From: Thalassobacterium sedimentorum
GTDB taxonomy: Bacteria > Verrucomicrobiota > Verrucomicrobiia > Opitutales > Coraliomargaritaceae
NCBI RefSeq assembly: GCF_031127905.1
Contig: NZ_JARXIC010000017.1
Span: forward strand, 30,217-94,216
Direction of reading: 5' to 3'
DNA length: 64,000 bases
The notes under the pieces were generated by a model. The model did no database searches, was not told the DNA's origin, and was given only the letters and a program-made list of their open reading frames with translations. Positions 57,685 through 64,000 of this stretch are shown here, piece after piece; within the stretch, counting starts at the first letter, position 1, and each line of letters begins with the position of its first letter. A program made the position numbers and the translations under genes.

Positions 57685-59043
57685 TTAGCCTTTGCCAATA
57701 CCGCTAGCCTCAAAACCAATCTCACGCAAAGCTTCCAAGTCTAATAAATTACGACCGTCAAACAGGAAAGCAGGCAGCTGCATCTGATCATAAATTCTCT
57801 GAAAATCGAGCGCCTTAAATTCATCCCATTCAGTCAGCACCAAAATCGCATGTGCATCCCGGGTCGCGGCATAGGCATCCTTACAGTAACTGACGTTGGG
57901 ATGATCTGCGTCGATACCTAAATCACGTTGAATCTGTTCGACCTCAACCTTTGGATCATAAATAGCGAGATTGGCCTGCTCATCCAACAAGTCCTGGCAA
58001 ACATAGATCGCGGCGGACTCACGTGTGTCATTGGTATCCTTCTTGAAGGCAAAGCCTAGAATCGCAATCTTCTTGTCCGAAACCGTATTAAACATTGCGG
58101 AAATGACACGATGACTGAAGCGATGCTTCTGATAGTCATTCATCTCGATCACACTGTTCCAATAAGCCGCCACCTCAGGCAATCCGAAATGTTCACAAAG
58201 ATAAACCAGATTGAGAATATCCTTCTGGAAACACGATCCACCAAAACCGACAGAGGCCTTCAAAAACTTAGGACCAATCCGGCTATCCGTGCCAATGGCA
58301 TGAGCCACCTCGTCAACATTGGCCTCGGTTGCCTCACACAGTGCTGATATCGCATTGATGGAAGAAATACGCTGCGCTAAAAACGCATTGGCGGTCAGTT
58401 TGGATAATTCCGAGGACCATAAATTAGTCGTGAGCACACGCTCACGTGGCACCCACGTCGCATATACATCCACCAGCTTCTGAATGGCCAGCTTCCCCTC
58501 TGGGGTTTGATCACCACCGATCAAAACACGATCGGGTGCCTGCAAGTCAGTCATGGCTGTACCTTCAGCCAGAAATTCCGGATTGGACAAAATCTGAAAT
58601 TTCCGCCCGTTTGAATTCGATTCCAATATCCGCTTCACCGATTCTGCCGTGCGTACCGGAAGAGTGGACTTTTCCACAACAATCTTATCATTTTCTGCGA
58701 CTTCGGCAATCTTGCGCGCACATTTTTCAATATAACGCAAATCTGCAGCTCGCCCGGCACCCACCCCGTAGGTCTTCGTTGGCGTATTCACACTGAGGAA
58801 AATCATCTCCGCATCACGAATCGCCTGATCGATATCAGTGGAGAAAAATAAATTTTTACCACGTGCTCCAGCCACAATTTCGTCGAGGCCTGGCTCAAAA
58901 ACCGGTAATTTTTCGGAATTCCAAGCATCAATACGTGCTTGGTTAATGTCCACGACTGTAACAGTATGTTCACTGCACTGATGTGCGATCATAGCCATCG
59001 TGGGGCCACCTACGTATCCTGCGCCAATGCAACAAATTTTCAT
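57685..59043 (-). CDS. ugd: UDP-glucose 6-dehydrogenase (animal-like type)
   Basis: A 452-aa enzyme making UDP-glucuronate. Rossmann motif G-A-G-Y-V-G-G-P-T (7 on), then [10 protein letters not shown] and [17 protein letters not shown] and catalytic Cys in G-G-S-C-F-Q-K-D (about 270). The sequence blocks A-W-N-S and F-F-S-T-D-I resemble animal UGDH more than E. coli Ugd. Confidence 0.95.
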   Translation of the reverse strand: MKICCIGAGYVGGPTMAMIAHQCSEHTVTVVDINQARIDAWNSEKLPVFEPGLDEIVAGARGKNLFFSTDIDQAIRDAEMIFLSVNTPTKTYGVGAGRAADLRYIEKCARKIAEVAENDKIVVEKSTLPVRTAESVKRILESNSNGRKFQILSNPEFLAEGTAMTDLQAPDRVLIGGDQTPEGKLAIQKLVDVYATWVPRERVLTTNLWSSELSKLTANAFLAQRISSINAISALCEATEANVDEVAHAIGTDSRIGPKFLKASVGFGGSCFQKDILNLVYLCEHFGLPEVAAYWNSVIEMNDYQKHRFSHRVISAMFNTVSDKKIAILGFAFKKDTNDTRESAAIYVCQDLLDEQANLAIYDPKVEVEQIQRDLGIDADHPNVSYCKDAYAATRDAHAILVLTEWDEFKALDFQRIYDQMQLPAFLFDGRNLLDLEALREIGFEASGIGKG

Positions 59044-59155
59044 GCCTGATTTAGCTACAGTATCTCATACCTCTGACAAGGGAATTTTATAAGTAGTCGA
59101 GACTCATTACAGTTGAACGAAAGTCCATCTACCCTCGACTTAGAAATTAATTACG

Positions 59156-59764
59156 ATGCCCACGATCCTAATATTCCTGAAAGCACCCCGCAGAAACTAC
59201 GTAAAAACCCGACTAGCACACGCAGTCGGCGCTGCGGATGCGCTCCACGCCTACCGTGCCTTGGTCATGCGTCAATTAACTGCACTGCCAAAAAAGTCAC
59301 CACTGGAAATTCATTACACCCCCCGCGACGCGCAAGCAGAAATGCAGACCTGGCTCGGTCAAAACAATAAGTACTACCCTCAATTTGAAGGTGCCTTGGG
59401 TGAACGCTTAGAACAAGCAGTCGCCGCAGCCTTTCAACGTGGCGCCAAATCCGTCGTCTGCATTGGTGGCGACTGCCCACAGCTCAATGCATCGCATATA
59501 GAAGAAGCAGAGCGGCAACTACTGGCCGGAGAAGACGTCGTATTCGGCCCCAGTGAGGATGGTGGCTACTATTTAATCGCGATGAAGACGCCCCTCCTCG
59601 AACTTTTCAGGGAGATCCCATGGAGCACAGCTCACACATTACAGGCCTCACTCGATAAAGCCCAAGCACTACAATTAAAAGTTGCTCGCCTGGAAACTCT
59701 TTATGATGTTGACCAGATTCAGGAACTGGAACGCGCTCTAGCAGACAAGCTGATTCAAGTTTAA
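59156..59764 (+). CDS. DUF2064/TIGR04282-type glycosyltransferase
   Basis: A 202-aa GT-A-like nucleotidyl/glycosyltransferase. F-L-K-A-P-R, V-K-T-R-L-A, I-G-G-D-C-P and F-G-P-S-E-D-G-G-Y-Y-L-I are the family signature. Homologues are annotated as arsenosugar biosynthesis glycosyltransferases by association; no arsenic genes are near here. It precedes lexA by 75 bases. Confidence 0.88.
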   Translation: MPTILIFLKAPRRNYVKTRLAHAVGAADALHAYRALVMRQLTALPKKSPLEIHYTPRDAQAEMQTWLGQNNKYYPQFEGALGERLEQAVAAAFQRGAKSVVCIGGDCPQLNASHIEEAERQLLAGEDVVFGPSEDGGYYLIAMKTPLLELFREIPWSTAHTLQASLDKAQALQLKVARLETLYDVDQIQELERALADKLIQV

Positions 59765-59800
59765 AACCTCCAGCGGCAAACAGGACAGGCACCCTAAAAC

Positions 59801-59829
59801 TTGACAATGGACACTTGTTCACCTAAACA
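59801..59829 (+). promoter_or_regulatory. lexA promoter
   Basis: A consensus -35 box TTGACA (59801-59806), a 17-base spacer and TAAACA (59824-59829) predict a transcript starting near 59836, only a few bases before the lexA ATG at 59840. The -10 lies inside the LexA-type palindrome. Confidence 0.6.
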
Positions 59830-59833
59830 AGTG
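59812..59833. promoter_or_regulatory. Candidate LexA operator (SOS box)
   Basis: CACTTGTT and AACAAGTG are perfect 8-bp arms around CACCTA, directly before the lexA start codon and overlapping its predicted -10 element. Autoregulation by LexA is the expected logic. The exact consensus in this lineage is not asserted. Confidence 0.65.
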
Positions 59834-59839
59834 CTCACC

Positions 59840-60481
59840 ATGAAAGATCTCACAACGCGCCAACAGGAAATCCTCACCTTTATCGAGCATTATGAATGGA
59901 GAAATGGCTACTGGCCGAGTATCCGTGAGATTCAGGAGAAATTTAATTTCAAGAGCACCAACGCTGTGATGGGGCACCTACGCGCCTTGGAAAAGAAGGA
60001 AGCTATCGAACGCATCTCAGGGCAGGCACGCACATTTCGTATCCACCGCCCCGATGCACCGGAAATGAACGCGATCCCAGAAGACGCAACTGAAGTTGTG
60101 GACATACCTGTTATGGGTGATATCGCTGCAGGCTATCCCGACCGCGTCGAACCAGCAGGAGAAATCGGCCGCTTACAAGTCGACATTGCTAGCGCAGGTT
60201 ATTCGAGCCGACGGCGCAGTTTTGCCCTGCAAGTTCGGGGGGATAGCATGGTTGATGCAGAGATTTATGAAGGCGACATGGTAGTCATAGAACCGCGTGA
60301 TCCCCGCAACGGAGATATCGTGGCTGCGCTCATTGATGGCGAAACCACACTCAAACGCTACATACAAAGAGGCAGTGAACCTCCCTATTTAAAGGCTGAA
60401 AACAAGTTCTATCCAGAGCTCTACCCAATCAACGAGCTCACTGTTCAAGGCGTGGCCAAGGCTGTAGTACGAAGCCTATAG
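59840..60481 (+). CDS. lexA: LexA repressor
   Basis: A 213-aa SOS repressor. The ATG at 59840 gives M-K-D-L-T-T-R-Q-Q-E-I-L, matching known LexA starts; longer frames from 59801 or 59807 run through the operator. The HTH is at about 25-52. The self-cleavage site is A97-G98 (I-A-A-G-Y), and the catalytic dyad is S136 (G-D-S-M) and K172 (T-L-K-R-Y). The stop codon falls inside the first of four 14-bp tandem repeats. Confidence 0.97.
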   Translation: MKDLTTRQQEILTFIEHYEWRNGYWPSIREIQEKFNFKSTNAVMGHLRALEKKEAIERISGQARTFRIHRPDAPEMNAIPEDATEVVDIPVMGDIAAGYPDRVEPAGEIGRLQVDIASAGYSSRRRSFALQVRGDSMVDAEIYEGDMVVIEPRDPRNGDIVAALIDGETTLKRYIQRGSEPPYLKAENKFYPELYPINELTVQGVAKAVVRSL

Positions 60482-60521
60482 TACGAAGCCTATAGTACGA
60501 AGCCTGTAGTATGAAGCCTGT
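60466..60521 (+). repeat. Four 14-bp tandem repeats at the end of lexA
   Basis: The unit AGTACGAAGCCTAT occurs at 60466 and 60480 exactly, at 60494 with G for A at position 13 (CCTGT), and at 60508 with two changes. The lexA stop codon TAG spans the first junction. Confidence 0.9.
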
Positions 60522-60637
60522 AAAATAATAAAGCTGCTGCCCAAACTGGAACTTTAAGTTGAATCTTAAGCAAGTTGCGCATAGATGTAATCGCAATCTT
60601 CCAATTAACGATTTAACATTCTACAGCACAACATAAC

Positions 60638-61024
60638 ATGCCAATCACATTCGACCACACCCGTATTCGCGTCTCCAACCTCGAAAAATCAATCGATTGG
60701 TACTGCCAGACTTGCGGCTTCAAAGTTTTAAAACGCACCGACAAATCCCCCAGTGGCAATCAGCTCGCTCACCTACAGATACCAGGCAGTGCACACAACC
60801 TAGAACTAACCTACTCTCCAGACTATGAAGTCAAAGTCCCGGAAGATCTGGTACATACCTGCATTCGCGTCGACAACATAATCGCTTATTGCGAAATGCT
60901 GGAGGGGCTCAACCTCCCCTTGGATCTCTGGCCATCAAACTGGCGTGAAAAATTCAGTGATGGCAAAAAAATGGCCTTTATCACGGATCCGGATGGTTAC
61001 GAAGTAGAAATCCTCGAACATTAA
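60638..61024 (+). CDS. Glyoxalase I-like VOC protein
   Basis: A 128-aa vicinal-oxygen-chelate protein. The four metal ligands of bacterial glyoxalase I align as H7, E56, H73 and E124 (D-P-D-G-Y-E-V-E). W-P and N-W-R-E-K are further GloA-like traits. It would convert the methylglyoxal-glutathione hemithioacetal to S-lactoylglutathione if the thiol cofactor is present. Confidence 0.87.
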   Translation: MPITFDHTRIRVSNLEKSIDWYCQTCGFKVLKRTDKSPSGNQLAHLQIPGSAHNLELTYSPDYEVKVPEDLVHTCIRVDNIIAYCEMLEGLNLPLDLWPSNWREKFSDGKKMAFITDPDGYEVEILEH

Positions 61025-61146
61025 GACTCGCCAGAGTTAAACAGGCATAGCAAAAGCTCCCTACTAATTCCACATTTAGCGAGTCGTCTAAGTATAACTT
61101 CGGCAATTACGCCTTGTTTCATGATGGATCCACGTCAAAGGACATC

Positions 61147-62142
61147 ATGAGAACAGGAAAAACTCTAATACTGGCAACGCGCGAATTTGCCAAAGACAAC
61201 ACAGCCCAAAGCTGGGCCCACATACTATCGACTATTCTATATATGCTAGTCGTCGCAGCCATTATTATTTGGCTCCCCATGTGGTACCTACGACTTCCAG
61301 CCTCAGTGCTACTCGGCCTATTAATGGTGCGCATGTTTGTGATCTATCACGACCACCAACATCACGCAATCCTCCCCCATTCCAAACTAGCCAAATGGCT
61401 CATGCGCCTAGGAGGCATCCTTGCCATGACTCCCAGCTGTATCTGGCAACACTCACACAACCATCATCACAACCACAACTCAAAGCTTCGAAGCACACAC
61501 ATTGGCTCATACCCAGTGATGACGAGTGAGCGCTATAAAAACTCAACCAAAAAAGAGCGGCTTAAATACCTACTCATGCGCCACCCTGTCACCATCTTAT
61601 GCGGGTATTTTACAGTGTTTATTTTGGGCATGTGTATCATCCCAATGCTGGATAACTTGAAAGCTAATAGGGATTCGCTCATTGCCCTGTTGGTCCACGC
61701 ACTACTCTATACACTAGTGATCAGCGCACTCGGATGGACACTCGCGGCGTTCACGATATTTATACCCTTCTTCACCGCAGGTGCCATCGGCTCCTACTTA
61801 TTCTACGCACAGCATAATTTCCCCCAGGTCATCTTTAAAGATAAAGAAGGTTGGTCCTACGAAGGGGCAGCATTGGACTCCTCAAGCTTTTGCAAAATGG
61901 GCACAGTCATGAATTTCATGACCGGTAACATCGGCTATCACCACATCCATCACCTCAATGCGAAGATTCCCTTCTACCGCCTGCCGGAAGTGTATGCGAA
62001 ACTACCTGAGCTACAAACACCCCGTATCACCACATTACATCCTAAAGAAATTCTACGCTGCTTAAGCTTAAAAGTCTGGGATGTGGAGCAACAGAGACTC
62101 CTACCACTTAAGGTAGCGTTCCCCTCAGATTCCGCGAAGTAA
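61147..62142 (+). CDS. Membrane fatty acid desaturase
   Basis: A 331-aa di-iron membrane enzyme, start ATG 61147 (a TTG at 61114 is weaker). The three histidine boxes are H68-D-H-Q-H-H, H102-S-H-N-H-H-H and G-Y-H-H-I-H-H near residue 265, with four membrane segments between them. Resembles omega-6/omega-3-type acyl-lipid desaturases or beta-carotene-type relatives. Substrate unassigned. Confidence 0.9.
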   Translation: MRTGKTLILATREFAKDNTAQSWAHILSTILYMLVVAAIIIWLPMWYLRLPASVLLGLLMVRMFVIYHDHQHHAILPHSKLAKWLMRLGGILAMTPSCIWQHSHNHHHNHNSKLRSTHIGSYPVMTSERYKNSTKKERLKYLLMRHPVTILCGYFTVFILGMCIIPMLDNLKANRDSLIALLVHALLYTLVISALGWTLAAFTIFIPFFTAGAIGSYLFYAQHNFPQVIFKDKEGWSYEGAALDSSSFCKMGTVMNFMTGNIGYHHIHHLNAKIPFYRLPEVYAKLPELQTPRITTLHPKEILRCLSLKVWDVEQQRLLPLKVAFPSDSAK

Positions 62143-62162
62143 CGTAGTTTACGCAGCTTCGA

Positions 62163-63749
62163 CTACTTTGACTCTTTCTCCGACTCCAATAGAATTTTAT
62201 ATTCTACCGAATCCACTAAGGCCTCCCAGGTCGCTTCGATAATATTATCACTAGCCCCAACAGTGCCCCAGATTTCATGGCCATCCGTCGACTCGATTTG
62301 CACGCGAATCAGCGCATCCGCACCATGTTGACTATCTAAAATACGCACCTTGAAGTCGATCAGTTCCACATCCATGATTTCTGGAAAGACGGGAGCAATG
62401 GCCTTACGCAAAGCATCATCCAAGGCTCCAACTGGACCATTGGCCTCAGCCACGGTATGATGTATCTCATCACCAATCTTCACCTGGACAGTGGCTTCAG
62501 AAACAGTTCGCTTCAAGGACGATTGATGTCCGACCATCACACGGTAACCGATTAACTCAAAATCCTCTTTCTTACCTTTCAGAAAGCGATTCAATAACAA
62601 CTTAAACGAAGCATCTGCAGCCTCATACCCATAACCTCGAAATTCAAGCTCTTTCAACTCGGCAAGGAATTCTTTGAGCTCCGGAGAACGTGGGTCTAAA
62701 TCCACCCCGATTTCCTTAGCCTTCATCATCACGCTACTGCGCCCAGACATGTCAGATACCAACACACGGGTGCGATTACCAACCAATTCCGGCTCGATGT
62801 GCTCGTAACTATGCTTCACCTTTGCAGCCGCGTCAGCGTGCACCCCTCCCTTATGCGCAAAAGCAGCCGGGCCTACAAAAGGAGCAGAATTATCAGAGGC
62901 ACGGTTCGCCATCTCATCCACAAAGAGCGACAGATCACGCAGTTGCTTCAGATTGGGCGCACAGTTTAGCTCCTTGCCCATTTTCAAAATTAAATTTGGG
63001 ATAATCGTGGTTAGGTTGCCATTACCATTGCGTTCACCGACCCCATTGATGGTGCCTTGCACCAACGCCGCCCCCGATTCCACTCCAGCCAGCGACACAG
63101 CGACCCCCAGACCGGAATCATTGTGACAATGTACACCAATCGGTGTATCAGGAAAATGGGCCACCACTTGGTCAACAATCTCATTCACTTCGGAAACGAG
63201 CTTGCCACCATTGGTATCACATAAAGTCAGGTTAATGGCCCCACCTCGCTTAGCTGCTTCCAGAGTCTGCAATGCATAGTCCGGATTATCACAAAACCCG
63301 TCAAAAAAGTGCTCTGCATCATAAATAACTTCACGCCCATTTTCTTTCAAAAAACGAACCGAATCTTCAATCATCTTCAGATTCTCCTCCGCAGTGGTAC
63401 GCAAAATTTCAACTACATGTAAAAGCCAAGTTTTTCCAAAAATAGTCACGACTGGAGTCTTCGCATCCAAAAGCAATTGGAGCTGTGGATCCTCCTCCGC
63501 AGTCAAGCTGGCACGACGAGTCGAACCAAAAGCTGCAATCTTCGCATGTTTCAGATTTAGCTTCTGAGCTTCCTCGAAGAAAGCCATATCACGCGGATTT
63601 GACCCAGGCCAGCCTCCTTCAATATAATCAATACCAAACTGATCCAATTTCTCGGCGACTCGAATCTTACCGGCTACCGTAAAAGAAACACCCTCGCCCT
63701 GTGTGCCGTCGCGGAGTGTGGTATCGTAAATTTTAATGGCTTGTGTCAT
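62163..63749 (-). CDS. cimA: Citramalate synthase (2-isopropylmalate synthase family)
   Basis: A 528-aa enzyme condensing pyruvate and acetyl-CoA for isoleucine synthesis. It has an HMGL-like catalytic domain with Y-D-T-T-L-R-D-G-T-Q-G-E (7 on), T-L-C-D-T-N-G-G and V-H-C-H-N-D-S-G-L-G-V. A C-terminal LeuA-type allosteric domain (about 400-520) follows. The motifs E-G-G-W-P-G-S-N-P-R-D and A-H-K-G-G-V-H separate CimA from LeuA. Confidence 0.93.
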   Translation of the reverse strand: MTQAIKIYDTTLRDGTQGEGVSFTVAGKIRVAEKLDQFGIDYIEGGWPGSNPRDMAFFEEAQKLNLKHAKIAAFGSTRRASLTAEEDPQLQLLLDAKTPVVTIFGKTWLLHVVEILRTTAEENLKMIEDSVRFLKENGREVIYDAEHFFDGFCDNPDYALQTLEAAKRGGAINLTLCDTNGGKLVSEVNEIVDQVVAHFPDTPIGVHCHNDSGLGVAVSLAGVESGAALVQGTINGVGERNGNGNLTTIIPNLILKMGKELNCAPNLKQLRDLSLFVDEMANRASDNSAPFVGPAAFAHKGGVHADAAAKVKHSYEHIEPELVGNRTRVLVSDMSGRSSVMMKAKEIGVDLDPRSPELKEFLAELKELEFRGYGYEAADASFKLLLNRFLKGKKEDFELIGYRVMVGHQSSLKRTVSEATVQVKIGDEIHHTVAEANGPVGALDDALRKAIAPVFPEIMDVELIDFKVRILDSQHGADALIRVQIESTDGHEIWGTVGASDNIIEATWEALVDSVEYKILLESEKESK

Positions 63750-63899
63750 AATGCTCGCTGAATAGGGAAAGCGGAGAAAAACAATGACTCATCGCAGTCG
63801 GCGCAAACCAAAAAAATCGATCAAGCTCCGAGGATGGTGTCGCTTCCGTAAGATTTCGTACAATTCTGCAGTTAAGGCGGCCTAGACATTTACTTAAAC

Positions 63900-64000
63900 T
63901 TACAACACCCAACTAGACGCAATCTCATGATAAGGAATCTTACCAGTGTACCAGTGTCCATGCTCACGTCCTCTCGCAATAAATCCGCACCCCTTCCACC
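63900..64000 (-). CDS. 3' end of a gene running off the window
   Basis: On the minus strand an open frame from the edge encodes W-K-G-C-G-F-I-A-R-G-R-E-H-G-H-W-Y-T-G-K, then I-P-Y-H-E-I-A-S-S-W-V-L and stop. The composition is protein-like, and the direction matches cimA, which follows 150 bases downstream. Too short to identify. The spacer 63750-63899 shows no convincing gene. Confidence 0.35.
   Translation of the reverse strand, partial: WKGCGFIARGREHGHWYTGKIPYHEIASSWVL

Noticed and set aside
63784..63885. 33-codon basic plus-strand frame between cimA and the edge
   Set aside because: It starts with ATG and is rich in Arg and Lys, but it is very short, lacks a recognisable family and lies in the probable cimA promoter region.

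Overview
The window looks like a chromosomal segment of a marine Verrucomicrobiota bacterium, probably Opitutales/Puniceicoccales and Coraliomargarita-like. This is an inference from gene content: RNase HIII instead of HII, FabV enoyl reductase, an animal-like UDP-glucose dehydrogenase, a reg_prop two-component kinase, LptD and TonB-dependent outer-membrane proteins (Gram-negative envelope), and an SDR/UxaC uronate locus. No 16S rRNA or other direct marker is present. About 56 protein genes and two tRNAs are supported. No CRISPR array, transposase or rRNA was seen.

Region 1 (1-3281) is the right end of an integrated element. It carries a 5'-truncated PD-(D/E)XK nuclease-like protein, a small HTH protein, an AlpA-type excisionase and a tyrosine integrase whose 3' end runs antisense into tRNA-Tyr(GTA), the likely attachment site. 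Region 2 (3.4-15.7 kb) is backbone: a CLC exchanger with CBS domains, an unknown protein, prepilin peptidase, an ACT-domain protein, a TetR regulator, an EF-hand protein, an ABC-F ATPase and two adjacent histidine kinases. Region 3 (15.7-20.2 kb, minus) is a sugar-acid locus (SDR, uronate isomerase, D-2-hydroxyacid dehydrogenase, Ldh2-type dehydrogenase) facing a divergent AraC regulator.

Region 4 (21.3-34.1 kb) holds housekeeping genes: pntA2-pntB (no pntA1 beside them), tsaB-like, alr (no canonical start codon), lptD-like, scpA, two small unknowns, trxA, then tsf, rpsB, an A-type Fe-S carrier and rnhC on the minus strand, followed by manC-type guanylyltransferase and ruvX. Region 5 (34.1-41.8 kb) has a LysR regulator divergent from two MFS transporters, tRNA-Gly(TCC), an LMW tyrosine phosphatase, a dihydrouridine synthase, an orphan substrate-binding protein and an AlkD-like HEAT protein. 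Region 6 (41.9-46.4 kb) has dps with a striking double-palindrome operator, a DUF1566 protein, and a TPP riboswitch controlling a TonB-dependent receptor. A 19-bp perfect inverted repeat brackets this last block.

Region 7 (46.6-51.9 kb) has a MYG1-family gene, a molybdenum cofactor operon (moeA, moaC, mobA, moaD, moaE, MOSC; no moaA here) and rpe. Region 8 (51.9-56.1 kb, minus) is the most unusual locus: a 995-aa fusion of a GpgS-like glucosyltransferase and a GH13_18 sugar phosphorylase, next to a mannosyl/glucosyl-3-phosphoglycerate phosphatase. Together these could make and recycle the compatible solute glucosylglycerate. Region 9 (56.4-64 kb) contains fabV, ugd, a DUF2064 glycosyltransferase, lexA with a palindromic operator and 3' tandem repeats, a glyoxalase I-like protein, a fatty acid desaturase, citramalate synthase and the 3' end of one more gene.

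Starts were moved from the longest possible frame wherever family N-termini or better start codons argued for it. All family assignments are by recognition of motifs and were not searched.
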